Shown in pieces: positions 17,338 to 25,780 of a stretch of 64,000 nt of DNA. The stretch comes from Bacillota bacterium (GTDB taxonomy: Bacteria; Bacillota; Clostridia; Christensenellales; Aristaeellaceae): positions 62,001-126,000 of the forward strand of contig JAEZTL010000031.1 of assembly GCA_023421395.1 (NCBI GenBank). Reading direction: 5' to 3'. Numbering within the stretch: position 1 is the first letter of the stretch; every line of letters begins with the position of its first letter. The notes under the pieces were generated by a model. It ran no database searches, had not been told where the DNA came from, and saw only the letters and a list, made by a program, of their open reading frames with translations. The translations under genes were made by a program, and so were the position numbers.

Positions 17338-18411
17338 TCAGCCGCCAAGCTCGATGCCGATGCTTCTGGCGGTTCGCACCAGCGAATGCTGTTCGGTGAC
17401 GAGTTTTGTCTTGCCGCCCACGTCCGAAAGTGCGTTGTGGCCCACGCCGCAGCTGCAGTCAATCATCGCGACGCTGACGCCGTAGATGCCCTCCGCGATC
17501 AGCTTCGCGGCGTGCACGCCAAACACGGTGGACAGAAGCCTGTCATAGGGGCAGGGGCTGCCGCCGCGCTGGATGTGGCCGGGCACCACCGCCCGCGCCT
17601 CGAGGCCCGTTTGCTGCTGAACCGCCTCGGCCACCTTGTGAGCGACGGTTCGGTAGGGGTTGTCACTGGGCTGGCGATCCTTGCGCTTCTGGGCGGCCTC
17701 CTCCCTGGTTTGCGCGCCTTCGGCCACCGCGATGATCGAGAAGTTTTTGCGGCTGGCCTTGCGCGCCTCTACCGCCTTGACGACCCGGTCGATGTCGTAC
17801 GGGATCTCCGGAATCAGCACCACGTCCGCGCCGCCGGAAATGCCCGCCTGCAGCGTCAGCCAACCCGCCTTGTTGCCCATCAGCTCCACCACCATCACGC
17901 GCCCATGGCTGTCGGCGGTGGTGTGCAGCCGGTCGATTACTTCGGTGGCGGTGTTGCAGGCTGTATGAAAGCCGAAGGTTACGTCGGTACCCCAGATGTC
18001 GTTGTCGATGGTCTTGGGGAGGCCGATGATGTTCAGTCCTTCGTCGGAGAGCATCCTCGCGGTCTTGTGGGTGCCGTTGCCGCCCAGGGTGACCAGGCAG
18101 TCCAGCTTCATCCACTTGTAGTTGTCCTTCATCGCCTTGACCTTGTCCACGTTGTCCTCGCCGATCACGCGCATTTCCCGGAACGGCGTGCGCGAAGCGC
18201 CCAGAATGGTGCCGCCGCGGTTCAGGATACCGGAGAAATCCCGCTGGCTCATCTCCTGGAATTCGCCGCGGATCAGGCCGCCGAAACCGTCCGCGATGCC
18301 GACGATTTCCGCGTCGAACATTTCGTAGGCCGCCTTGGCGACACCCCGGATCGCGGCGTTGAGACCCGGGCAATCGCCGCCGGCGGTCAAAAGGCCGATT
18401 CTGCGCTTCAT
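17338..18411 (-). CDS. pfkA: 6-phosphofructokinase (K-type, clostridial family)
   Basis: Phosphorylates fructose 6-phosphate; 357 residues, longer than the 320 of typical bacterial ATP-PFK. The N-terminal LTAGGDCPGLNAAIRG, the active-site PKTIDNDIWGTD, and HIQRGGSPCPYDR are clear. The phosphoryl-donor determinants are unusual: GGNGTH where GGDGS/T is standard (Asn for the metal-binding Asp) and Lys in PKTIDND. Gly at the 104 equivalent argues for ATP, Lys at the 124 equivalent is shared with PPi and mixed-substrate groups. Donor preference therefore stays open. Confidence 0.9.
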   Translation of the reverse strand: MKRRIGLLTAGGDCPGLNAAIRGVAKAAYEMFDAEIVGIADGFGGLIRGEFQEMSQRDFSGILNRGGTILGASRTPFREMRVIGEDNVDKVKAMKDNYKWMKLDCLVTLGGNGTHKTARMLSDEGLNIIGLPKTIDNDIWGTDVTFGFHTACNTATEVIDRLHTTADSHGRVMVVELMGNKAGWLTLQAGISGGADVVLIPEIPYDIDRVVKAVEARKASRKNFSIIAVAEGAQTREEAAQKRKDRQPSDNPYRTVAHKVAEAVQQQTGLEARAVVPGHIQRGGSPCPYDRLLSTVFGVHAAKLIAEGIYGVSVAMIDCSCGVGHNALSDVGGKTKLVTEQHSLVRTARSIGIELGG

Positions 18412-18437
18412 GGCTGTTGCTCCTTCGCTTTTTTCTC

Positions 18438-18466
18438 ATCGTATCACGGGACAAGCCCGTTGTAAA
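18438..18466 (-). promoter_or_regulatory. Promoter of pfkA
   Basis: Minus strand TTTACA, 17 bases, TACGAT, about 27 bases before the ATG, with GGAG close to the start. Confidence 0.55.
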
Positions 18467-18530
18467 CTGCATTTTGTGCGCGCCGCGCGACAGTTGGCGC
18501 AAGAAATTTCTGCTTTGGATGCGCCGCGCC

Positions 18531-18559
18531 TTGATTCAACGGGATATTTTCGGTAAAAT
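18531..18559 (+). promoter_or_regulatory. Promoter of the xpaC-telA-lemA-like-TPM cluster
   Basis: TTGATT, 17 bases, TAAAAT, 20 bases before the xpaC ATG. Confidence 0.65.
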
Positions 18560-18579
18560 ACTGGAAGAGGTGTCGTGAA

Positions 18580-19290
18580 ATGAAGACGAAGGTCATCCCC
18601 TCGGCGATTCCGATTTACATCGCCGCGGCGGTCTGGGTCATTTTCGGGTTGTTTGGCCATCTGTACGAACTGTCCAACATCCTGCTGGCGATCGCGCTTT
18701 CGTTGGCGGCGTTTTTCGTGTCGCGCAAGTTCCTGCCTGGCCGCACGGTCGAGGTGGAGGACGTGCTGACCACCGGCAACCGGGAGATCGACCAAAAGCT
18801 CGCTTCGAGCGCGGAAGCGTTGAAGCGGCTGAGAGAATCCGCCGCGAACGCCCCGTCGCCCGTCGTGGCGAAGGAGTTGAAGCGCATCGACGAAGCCGGG
18901 CGGAAGATTCTCTCCGCCGTCGCGGAGAAGCACGGCCAGTACGATCAGGTCCGCAGGTTCATGGAGTATTACCTGCCCACCACCGATAAGCTGATGCTCC
19001 AGTACCGGCAGCTCAGCGGCGCGGGTTCCGGGCAGCAGGTAAAAAAGGCTCTGGCGAGTGTGGAAAGCAGCCTGGACATGATCGCCTTGGCTTTTGAAAA
19101 GCAGCTCGACAAACTCTACGCCGACGAAGCGCTGGACATCGCCACCGACGTCCAGGTGCTGGAAACCATGATGGCCGCCGACGGGCTGACCGACGCCGGC
19201 ATCCGGCAGACTGTGCTCCAGGCAAAAGGCGAAACCGCCGGCAGCGCCGGCGCCGCATCGAATGCCCAGCAGGCACAAAAAGAGGAATGA
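18580..19290 (+). CDS. xpaC: XpaC-like 5-bromo-4-chloroindolyl phosphate hydrolysis family protein
   Basis: 236 residues: two closely spaced N-terminal transmembrane segments (about residues 8-28 and 30-46) and a long alpha-helical cytoplasmic part with KRLRESAAN, the conserved RRFMEYYLPTTDKLMLQYR and QVLETMMAADGL. This is the XpaC family, which is regularly next to telA in Bacillota. Despite the family name no phosphatase motif is present; a scaffold or envelope-stress role is more likely. It lies 12 bases upstream of telA. Confidence 0.85.
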   Translation: MKTKVIPSAIPIYIAAAVWVIFGLFGHLYELSNILLAIALSLAAFFVSRKFLPGRTVEVEDVLTTGNREIDQKLASSAEALKRLRESAANAPSPVVAKELKRIDEAGRKILSAVAEKHGQYDQVRRFMEYYLPTTDKLMLQYRQLSGAGSGQQVKKALASVESSLDMIALAFEKQLDKLYADEALDIATDVQVLETMMAADGLTDAGIRQTVLQAKGETAGSAGAASNAQQAQKEE

Positions 19291-19302
19291 GGAGGAACCA
19301 CG

Positions 19303-20553
19303 ATGAGCGATATCGAGAACAACGCCCAGAACAACCCTGAGATCTCCCCGGCCAAGGTGGATGCCGTGCTGGAACAGGCCCAAAAGGCGGTTGCCGAGGC
19401 ACAGACCCCGCCCGCGTCCACGGCGGAGGGCATCACGCTGACGCTCGGCGCCGTGGAGCCCACGCCGCCGGAAGTCGCCAAGGTCATCGCGGAACCTGCC
19501 AAGACCGTGCCGGACGCCGACGAGGTGCGCGACAAGTTCACCCCGGAGGAAGAAGCGATGATCCGCGACTTCTCCAAAAAGATCGACGTGACCGACGCCA
19601 ACCTTGTGTTTGCCTACGGCTCCAGCGCACAGCAGCAGATCGCCAGTTTCTCGGATTCGGCGCTTAAAAATGTCAAAACCAAGGATCTGGGCCAAGTGGG
19701 TGACATGATCGCCGGGCTCGTCACCGAGCTCAGGGGCTTCACCATCGATGAAAAAGAAGGCGGCTTCTTTGCCTTCTTCAAGCGAAACGTCGACAAGCTG
19801 ACCATGCTCAAGAACCGCTACGACGAGGCGGAGGTCAACGTGGGCAAGATCGTCTCGGGCCTCGAGGCGCATCAGGTGCAGCTGCTCAAGGATATCGCGA
19901 CCCTCGACCAGCTCTACGCGGAGAACCTGCGTTATTTCAAGGAACTGTCCATGTACATCGCTGCGGGCAAGCTGCGGCTGAAGGACTTCCGCGCCAATGA
20001 ACTGGAGGCCGCCCGCCAGAAAGCGCAAGCTTCCGGCCTGCCCGAGGACGCCCAGTACGCCAACGACATGGCCTCCCAGGCGGACCGCTTCGAAAAGAAG
20101 ATCCACGACCTGGAACTGACCCGCAATGTTTCACTGCAGATGGCGCCGCAGATCCGCATGCTGCAGAACTCCAACCAGCTGATGGCGGAAAAGATCCAGT
20201 CCTCGCTGGTCAACACCATCCCGCTTTGGAAGAGCCAGATGGTGCTGGCGCTGGGCCTGCAGCACACCCAGGAGGCTATGGAGGCGCAGCGCGCCGTCAC
20301 AGACCTCACCAACCAGTTGCTGCGCGACAACGCGGAGCGGCTGCACCAGGCCACCGTGGAGACCGCCAAGGAATCCGAGCGGGGCATCGTGGACATCGAG
20401 ACGCTGAAGATGACCAATCAGAAGCTGATCGACACCATGGACGAGGTGCTGACCATTCAGCAGGAGGGCCGCGAAAAGCGCCGCCAGGCGGAGGCATCGT
20501 TGGCGGAGATCGAAAAACAGCTCAAGGCCAAGCTGCTCGAGGTGCGCGGCTGA
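19303..20553 (+). CDS. telA: TelA family toxic anion resistance protein
   Basis: 416 residues, soluble and almost entirely helical. A disordered Ala/Pro-rich first 75 residues precedes the TelA domain with the family pattern ARFKRNVDKLTMLKNRYDEA-like (FFKRNVDKLTMLKNRYD), LDQLYAENLRYFKEL, and QIRMLQNSNQLMAEKI. TelA proteins are linked to tellurite and antibiotic or nisin tolerance and occur with XpaC. GAGGAACC precedes the ATG. Confidence 0.92.
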   Translation: MSDIENNAQNNPEISPAKVDAVLEQAQKAVAEAQTPPASTAEGITLTLGAVEPTPPEVAKVIAEPAKTVPDADEVRDKFTPEEEAMIRDFSKKIDVTDANLVFAYGSSAQQQIASFSDSALKNVKTKDLGQVGDMIAGLVTELRGFTIDEKEGGFFAFFKRNVDKLTMLKNRYDEAEVNVGKIVSGLEAHQVQLLKDIATLDQLYAENLRYFKELSMYIAAGKLRLKDFRANELEAARQKAQASGLPEDAQYANDMASQADRFEKKIHDLELTRNVSLQMAPQIRMLQNSNQLMAEKIQSSLVNTIPLWKSQMVLALGLQHTQEAMEAQRAVTDLTNQLLRDNAERLHQATVETAKESERGIVDIETLKMTNQKLIDTMDEVLTIQQEGREKRRQAEASLAEIEKQLKAKLLEVRG

Positions 20554-20585
20554 TTTCGCAATAGACCAAAAAGCGGGGTGTTGTC

Positions 20586-21173
20586 ATGCGTTTGTCGGAA
20601 AACCGCACGATCGCGTGGATCGTACTGGCGGTTGCGGTGGTCTTTGCGCTCAGTCTGAGCGGAAACGCGTTGGAGAAGAACGCGCTGGAGATGCGGGACG
20701 ACGTGCTGAAGGTGTTTTACGTAGGCGCCGGCGGCGACGGGTTATCCATCGAAAGCGATCTGAAGCAGCGCGCCAAGGACGCTTATATCCTTGTGGGCAT
20801 CGGCGGGCGCTACTCGGAAATCGATGCCTCGCTGGTTGAGAAGGCGTCCGGCGCTCAAAAGGCGCTGGACGAGGCCAATCAGCTGCCACAGGTTAAGATC
20901 AAAGCCCGCGCCGACGCCAATGCGCTTTTGACACAAGCCGTTGAGGATCTGTACACCGCGCTGAACAACGCGGCGCTCTCCGCCGCCGACAAAAAGGACG
21001 TCCAGAGCGTGTACGACGACTTCAAATCCCACGGCAATACCATCGGGCGGGACCCTTACAACGATCTGGCCGCTCAGTTCAACCGGGACGTGCAAAAGAT
21101 GTACTCCGGGTTTCCGGCCGGTCTGATCGGCGGCATCAAGGGCGGCGCGCCGGCGCTGGAGTTGTTCCAGTAA
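20586..21173 (+). CDS. Divergent LemA-like membrane-anchored helical protein
   Basis: 195 residues with one N-terminal transmembrane segment (about 9-28) and a helical extracytoplasmic part. DLKQRAKDAYILVGIGGRY and the end FNRDVQKMYSGFPAGLIGG match the arrangement of LemA (DLIPNL...YN..V..FP..). Similarity is low, so I call it LemA-like by pattern and by context: LemA genes commonly precede a TPM/YgcG gene, as here. Confidence 0.6.
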   Translation: MRLSENRTIAWIVLAVAVVFALSLSGNALEKNALEMRDDVLKVFYVGAGGDGLSIESDLKQRAKDAYILVGIGGRYSEIDASLVEKASGAQKALDEANQLPQVKIKARADANALLTQAVEDLYTALNNAALSAADKKDVQSVYDDFKSHGNTIGRDPYNDLAAQFNRDVQKMYSGFPAGLIGGIKGGAPALELFQ

Positions 21174-21192
21174 AACCGATAGGAGGGCGTCT

Positions 21193-22191
21193 GTGAAAAG
21201 ATTCTTTGCGGCGGTGGCGGCGTTTCTTTGCCTTGCGCTTGTCGCCGCGCCCGCGTTGGCCATCAACGTTGTCCAGCCCACCGGCTATTACGCCAGCGAC
21301 TTTGCCAGTGTGCTGTCGGCCGACGCGAAAAACCACATCGAAGTCAACGCCAAGGCGTTGGACAAGGCCACCGGCGCGCAGATCGTTTTTGTGACGATTC
21401 GCACCACGTCGCCCAACACGACGTTTGATTACGCCTTGGCGCTCTTCAACGAGTGGGGCATCGGCAACGCTCAGAAGAATAACGGTATCCTTGTGCTGCT
21501 GGCCATCGGTGACGATGACTACTACACCATCGAAGGCACGGGGCTCGAGCGCAATTTGCCCACCAGCGAACTGAGCGCGCTATGGAACGAATACCTGGAG
21601 CCGGATTTTGCCGTGAAAAATTACTCCCAGGCAAGCGTCAAATACTTTGACGCCCTGTTTGAAAAGGTCGCTGCGGTCTACGGCGTCAACCTCGCCATCG
21701 ACAACGCATCGAAAACCTCATACTACGGTTCCGGCGGCAGCACCAGCGGGTCGAATTTCAATCCCGGCGGCGCGTCCTATGGCGCGAGCGAGTCCCGGAA
21801 TGACGAAGGATACGCCCCATTCAACTTCAACTTCCTCTTCGCCATCATCATCGTCATCATCGTGCTGTCCATCTTTGGCGGCGCGCGCGGCGGCTGCGGT
21901 TGCCTGCCGGGCCTCTTCGGCGGCTGGATGGGCGGCTGGATGTTCGGACCTCGGCGCAGACCGCCGGGACCTGGTCCCTGGGGCGGCGGTCCCCGCAGGC
22001 CAGGCGGCTTCGGCGGCGGAGGCTTTGGCGGGGGCGGCTTTTCCGGCGGCGGAGGCAGGTCGCGCGGTTCGGGCGGCGGCCGTTCCGGCGGCGGGTTCGG
22101 AGGCTTCGGCGGCGGAGGCTTCGGCGGCGGTGGTGGGTTCTCCGGCGGCGGAGGGGGTTCCCGCGGAGCTGGCGGCGGCCGCGGAAGATAG
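21193..22191 (+). CDS. TPM domain protein with Gly-rich tail
   Basis: GTG start with AGGAGG 7 bases upstream. A signal peptide (about 1-22), then a TPM domain (about 25-165) with GYYASDFASVLS, ATGAQIVFVTIRT, NNGILVLLAIGDDDYYTIEGTGLE, then a Ser/Gly linker, one transmembrane helix (FLFAIIIVIIVLSIF) and a 100-residue tail of GG, GGFGGGG and RSRG repeats, 332 residues in all. TPM (YgcG-type) proteins act at the outer face of the membrane; some members have phosphatase activity or a role in photosystem repair, but the bacterial function is not settled. Confidence 0.85.
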   Translation: MKRFFAAVAAFLCLALVAAPALAINVVQPTGYYASDFASVLSADAKNHIEVNAKALDKATGAQIVFVTIRTTSPNTTFDYALALFNEWGIGNAQKNNGILVLLAIGDDDYYTIEGTGLERNLPTSELSALWNEYLEPDFAVKNYSQASVKYFDALFEKVAAVYGVNLAIDNASKTSYYGSGGSTSGSNFNPGGASYGASESRNDEGYAPFNFNFLFAIIIVIIVLSIFGGARGGCGCLPGLFGGWMGGWMFGPRRRPPGPGPWGGGPRRPGGFGGGGFGGGGFSGGGGRSRGSGGGRSGGGFGGFGGGGFGGGGGFSGGGGGSRGAGGGRGR

Positions 22192-22200
22192 CGACGACAC

Positions 22201-22224
22201 GGCGCAGATGGTTTCATCTGCGCC
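22201..22224 (+). terminator. Weak hairpin after the TPM gene
   Basis: A 10-bp stem (22201-22210 with 22215-22224) with no T-tract, overlapping the approach to the GNAT gene; termination is uncertain. Confidence 0.35.
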
Positions 22225-22251
22225 ATTACACTGGGCAAATTGGAGGAATTC

Positions 22252-22734
22252 ATGATTCATCGCGTCGAGTTTCGGTTTGCCACTGCGGAAGACGTGCCGG
22301 AAATCCTATTTTTCATCCGCTCGCTGGCGGAATATGAAAAGATGCTGGATCAGGTGGTGGCGACGGAGGAGGGCCTCCGGGAGTGGATCTTCGTTCAGAA
22401 GCGCGCGGGGGTGTTTTTTGCCCGGGCCGAGGGGATGAACGTGGGCTTTGCGCTGTTCTTTCACAATTTCTCGACGTTCCTTGGCCGCGGCGGCATCTAT
22501 CTGGAGGACATCTTCGTGCTGCCAGAATACCGGGGCCGCGGCTACGGCAAAGCGATTTTGATGGAGCTGGCGCGTATTGCCCGGGAGCGCGGCTGCGGGC
22601 GGCTGGAGTGGGCGTGTCTTGACTGGAACGAGCCCAGCATCCGCTTCTACCGGTCGCTGGGGGCGGTGCCGCTGGACGAATGGACGGTCTACCGGGTTGC
22701 CGGCGACGCGCTTAGCGCGCTGGCCGGCGAATGA
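22252..22734 (+). CDS. GNAT N-acetyltransferase (SSAT/diamine acetyltransferase-like)
   Basis: 160 residues with the GNAT acetyl-CoA motif in LPEYRGRGYGKAILMELARIA and the preceding strand IYLEDIFV. The pattern ATAEDVPEILFFIRSLAEYE and the terminal GAVPLDEWTVYR are those of the spermidine/spermine (diamine) acetyltransferase subgroup. I use the ATG at 22252 with GGAGG upstream. The substrate (polyamine or thialysine) is inferred. Confidence 0.8.
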   Translation: MIHRVEFRFATAEDVPEILFFIRSLAEYEKMLDQVVATEEGLREWIFVQKRAGVFFARAEGMNVGFALFFHNFSTFLGRGGIYLEDIFVLPEYRGRGYGKAILMELARIARERGCGRLEWACLDWNEPSIRFYRSLGAVPLDEWTVYRVAGDALSALAGE

Positions 22735-22744
22735 CTTGGCACTC

Positions 22745-22935
22745 ATACGAAGTAAAAACAGTCAATCTTCCAAAGGATTGAGAGATTTTCGATGCGAGGC
22801 TAGGAGCCAAAGCGAAGCGACCCTTCGGCATACGCCTTCGGTGTGAAATGCAGCGCTGCGTTGAGCGGAGAGCGACACCGCCTCGCGCGAAATGATCCGG
22901 TCCGACGAATCATGAATGCTTTGGATTGGTATCAG
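22745..22935. repeat. Possible dispersed intergenic repeat unit
   Basis: This non-coding stretch has several short stem-loops (CAATC...GATTG near 22764; CCTTCGG twice near 22821-22837; GCAGCGCTGC near 22850) and no credible gene. Its look is that of a genome-wide intergenic repeat, but only one copy is present in this window, so this is an inference. Confidence 0.3.
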
Positions 22936-22938
22936 CAG

Positions 22939-22970
22939 AAACGGGCGCGCCAAGAAGGGCGCGCCCGTTT
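22939..22970 (-). terminator. GC-rich hairpin after the DUF975 remnant
   Basis: 13-bp stem (22939-22951 with 22958-22970) with a short T3 on either side; possible bidirectional terminator between GNAT and the DUF975 gene. Confidence 0.5.
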
Positions 22971-22986
22971 CTGTATCTGTTTCAGT

Positions 22987-24003
22987 CTATTCCTGAGGTG
23001 GTGGCATGACAGGCTTGTCCGGGCGCATGGCGTTCTCCAGCGCCTCCTCATCCGGCCAGTCAAACCCCGGCAGTTCCTCCCGGGTGCCCAGCCCGTTTAC
23101 CAACGTGCGGGCGCGCAGCACCGCATACAGGTCGCCAAAGGCGCCAAAATAGTAAGGCGTCACCAGCAGAAAAGGGAAATAGGAGAGCAGCGCGAAGAGA
23201 TAGTACAGAACCACGCCCTTCAGATGCAGCGTCAGGAATTTCCCGGCATATTCGGATGCATATCAGATGGGTTCGCTCGGGTTCAGGTACCCGTAATGAG
23301 CGGCAGCGGGCTGCATGCGGGTCAGTGCGCAAAATTGGCGGAAGAGGCCGGGGATGATGTTTTCCAGCATCGGTCCCATAAGGTATAGGCCCGCGAGGAC
23401 GACGATGAGCGCCAGCAATTCCCAGCCCAGGAAACTGAGCTCCATGATCCGGATTTCCATTTTGTGCCCCTGGGTCATGTCCCGGCTGAGCTTCAGCGCC
23501 CGCCGCCAGGGGATGTTCGGATTTTCCGCCAGAATGGCGGATACATAGTAGTATTGGTACCCCTTGACGACGCCGGGGATGATGAAGAGCAGCGTCCATC
23601 CCAATACAATCAGGGACTTCATGAACATCGCCTTGACCGCGTTCCCGTATCCACGCCGGAACGGCAGGAACAAGCGCCATGGGGACACCCTGCGCACCCG
23701 ATGCTCCAGGAAAAAGCGTTGAGTCCCGACCTCCAGCGGAATTGCGACCAGGATGGACCAGGCGAGTCCCAGCGCCGCCATCGCGCCCCAGAACCAGGCT
23801 GCCAGCGGCAGGTTCCGGGCCGCCTCCGCGATATACTCGTCCTGCGAAATTCCGTGAAAACGATAGAATATGTTGGAGTCTCCGCCAAATCCGGCGCCCG
23901 TGGTTAGAACCAGCACGATCATCGCGGCGAGGACTGCGCTCCAGTATCCGTTGTTCCGCAGCGCCCGCCGGGCGCGCTCCTTTACATCCTCGCGGTACCA
24001 CAT
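22987..24003 (-). pseudogene. DUF975 membrane protein interrupted by in-frame TGA
   Basis: From the ATG at 24003 (GGGAGG upstream) the frame encodes a DUF975 integral membrane protein up to a TGA at 23263-23265. The same frame continues without further stops for 92 codons to 22987 and supplies the missing last transmembrane segment and the family ending (VTPYYFGAFGDLYAVLR, then ELPGF). Removing the TGA would give a 338-residue protein that aligns end to end with its neighbour at 24109-24858. The interruption falls in the hydrophilic loop after NPSEPI. A nonsense mutation (for example CGA to TGA) or a base-call error are the simple explanations. Confidence 0.75.
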
Positions 24004-24035
24004 GGCAGATCCTCCCGATGATCTTGCGGTTCATG

Positions 24036-24087
24036 AAAAATGGCGCGGGAAGCCCGGAAACTGTGCGTTCGCGGGGCTTCCCGCGCC
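24036..24087 (-). terminator. Strong terminator between the two DUF975 genes
   Basis: Perfect 14-bp stem (24042-24055 with 24074-24087) followed by A and T5 on the minus strand, 22 bases after the intact DUF975 stop and only 33 bases ahead of the interrupted DUF975 start. Confidence 0.8.
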
Positions 24088-24108
24088 AGAATGCGCGGTG
24101 GAATAGGG

Positions 24109-24858
24109 TCAGGCGACGCCGGGCAGCTCGCTTTCGGAAGTGACACCGCTCGACAGCGCCTGCTCACGCAGCGTTATGTACAGTTCGGCCATCGTGGACT
24201 CCGGGTAGGGGGCGACGAAAAACGCCCCAACGATCAACGCCAGCGAGCCCAGGAGGTACCAGCCGATGAAGCTGAGTTGCAGCACGAAAATATTGAATTT
24301 ACAGCCATCGGTCATCCTGCGGCTAAGCTCCAGTGCGCGCCGCCACGTCAGGCTGGGATTATCCGCCAGGATGTAGGGGACCAGGATGTACTGATAGGCC
24401 TTGATGATTCCGGGGACGATGAGAAGCAGCGACCACAGCACGATGAAGAGCCCCTGCATAAAGACCGCCTTGACCACGTTCAGGTAGCTTCCGCTTGAGA
24501 ACGGCCAGAAGACCAGCCCCACGCCCGGGCGGCGGAAGCGGTGTTCCAGAAAGAAGCGGCTTTTGCCGACGGTCAGCGGGTTGGCCACGAAGAGTCCATA
24601 GGCGACGGACAGGAGCGTGACGCCGATGACGAAGAACAGAAGCATCGGCGAGATGGACTGCATGAAGTCGCCCATCTGATCGGCCTCATAGGCGTTCAGG
24701 CGGTACTCCACATTGACAGGACTGCGGCCCGCGTTGCCCACGCCGCCAATGCCGCCCGACAGGATCGTGACGATGACGATCGCCGACAGCGCAACCCAGT
24801 ACCCGTTGTTCCGAAGCGACTGCCTTGCCCGCGATTTCAGTTCCGATCTGATCCACAT
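24109..24858 (-). CDS. DUF975 family integral membrane protein
   Basis: 249 residues with about five or six transmembrane helices. Family hallmarks: N-terminal ELKSRARQSLRNNGYW, the central FFLEHRFRRPGV, LLLIVPGIIKAYQYILVPYILADNP, then WRRALELSRRMTDG and FIGWYLLG, ending in YITLREQ and ELPG. I start at the second ATG (24858), which sits 6 bases from GGAGG; the first ATG abuts the GGAGG. Function of the family is unknown. Confidence 0.87.
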   Translation of the reverse strand: MWIRSELKSRARQSLRNNGYWVALSAIVIVTILSGGIGGVGNAGRSPVNVEYRLNAYEADQMGDFMQSISPMLLFFVIGVTLLSVAYGLFVANPLTVGKSRFFLEHRFRRPGVGLVFWPFSSGSYLNVVKAVFMQGLFIVLWSLLLIVPGIIKAYQYILVPYILADNPSLTWRRALELSRRMTDGCKFNIFVLQLSFIGWYLLGSLALIVGAFFVAPYPESTMAELYITLREQALSSGVTSESELPGVA

Positions 24859-24864
24859 AGGCAT

Positions 24865-25090
24865 CCTCCTTCAAAGTCCGCGCCTTTTGACCGGCGTGAC
24901 GCCCCCCGCGCCGCGCCGAAGGGTCCATGTAACCGGGCGATCCGCAAAAATTCCGCGGATACTCAGCCCGGCTTTTCATCCAATACTCTGGCGCTGTCGG
25001 CTCGACACAGCGCTGCTGCGCCCGCGCCCTGGCTCCTTGTCTTGAACGAAAATCCCGCGCCGCTCCCTCTCGGTATATCCGCGCCTTATC
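24865..25090. other. Intergenic region with an inverted repeat
   Basis: Between the lipoprotein stop and the DUF975 start (226 bases). It contains an interrupted inverted repeat near 24938-24975 (CCGGGC/GCCCGG flanking ATCCGC/GCGGAT). No promoter or T-tract convinced me. Confidence 0.3.
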
Positions 25091-25744
25091 CTAGGACAGC
25101 TTGACCGAGCCCAGCACCTGCTTGAGCACCGGTTCAAATTCGTTGTAACGGTCGGCGGGCGTGTAGAAATTCAGCGCCATCAGACGGTTTTTGGAGTTTT
25201 TGACCGCGACGATGAGGAAGCCTTTGATGGGCTGGCCGTCCAGATCCGCCTGATAGACAACAGAAAGACCAGTGTTGCCCGCAAGTTTGGTCTTCTTGGA
25301 GATTGTGCCGCGCCGGAAGTTCTGAAGGCCGGAGGATACGGCGTCAATCATCTTGTCCAGTTCCTTTTTCACGCCGTCCTGGTCGAGCGTCTTCGAACTT
25401 TTCTTGATGCTGACGGCAAGCCGCGCCGCTGTCTCGCCCGGGTCCACCGGCTGAATATAGCCGATGGTGATGGCACCGGGCTGATTGATCCAATGGGACG
25501 GGTAATCAAAGGTGACATCCAGCGCCTTGTTGGACACCCTCGCATATTGGTAGTCTTTAATCTCCACAACCGGTACCGGCGTGGGGACGGGCGTAGGCTC
25601 CGGCGTGGGGGTGGGAACCGGTGTGGGCGCGGCGGTGACCTCCGGCACAGGCGACGATGTCGCCTCCGGCTGAGCCAGAAGCCCACAGCCGGAGGTGATG
25701 AGCGTCAAAAACACGAGGAGGATCAACGCCGATAGCCGCTTCAC
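25091..25744 (-). CDS. Predicted lipoprotein with Pro/Thr linker
   Basis: I start at the GTG at 25744 (AAAGGTGG upstream). Residues 1-20 form a lipoprotein signal with Cys in LITSGCG, followed by about 40 residues of low-complexity Pro/Thr/Val/Glu (PTPVPTPTPEPTPVP) and a folded C-terminal domain of about 150 residues with FDYPSHWINQPGAI and LVVYQADLDGQPIKGF-like strands (PsbP-like or stress-type outer face domain). I do not recognise a specific family. It is preceded at 36 bases by the acyl-CoA ligase stop. Confidence 0.7.
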   Translation of the reverse strand: MKRLSALILLVFLTLITSGCGLLAQPEATSSPVPEVTAAPTPVPTPTPEPTPVPTPVPVVEIKDYQYARVSNKALDVTFDYPSHWINQPGAITIGYIQPVDPGETAARLAVSIKKSSKTLDQDGVKKELDKMIDAVSSGLQNFRRGTISKKTKLAGNTGLSVVYQADLDGQPIKGFLIVAVKNSKNRLMALNFYTPADRYNEFEPVLKQVLGSVKLS

Positions 25745-25780
25745 GGCCGGACCACCTTTCCTGATATCGTTCATGAGACC

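Noticed and set aside
15055..20106. Very long open frames antisense to the MFS gene and to telA
   Set aside because: They are typical GC-rich antisense shadows with Arg/His/Ala-rich composition and no ribosome binding site; the sense frames carry clear family motifs.
22010..22190. GGC-rich tandem repeats as a microsatellite or repeat element
   Set aside because: They encode the Gly-rich tail of the TPM protein, which is typical for the family.
23263..23265. TGA reassigned to a sense codon
   Set aside because: Many intact genes here use TGA as the stop, including all the ATGA overlaps.
25575..25640. Short direct repeats in the lipoprotein gene as a CRISPR-like array
   Set aside because: They code for a Pro/Thr linker in frame; there are no spacers of constant length. 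No CRISPR array was seen in the window.
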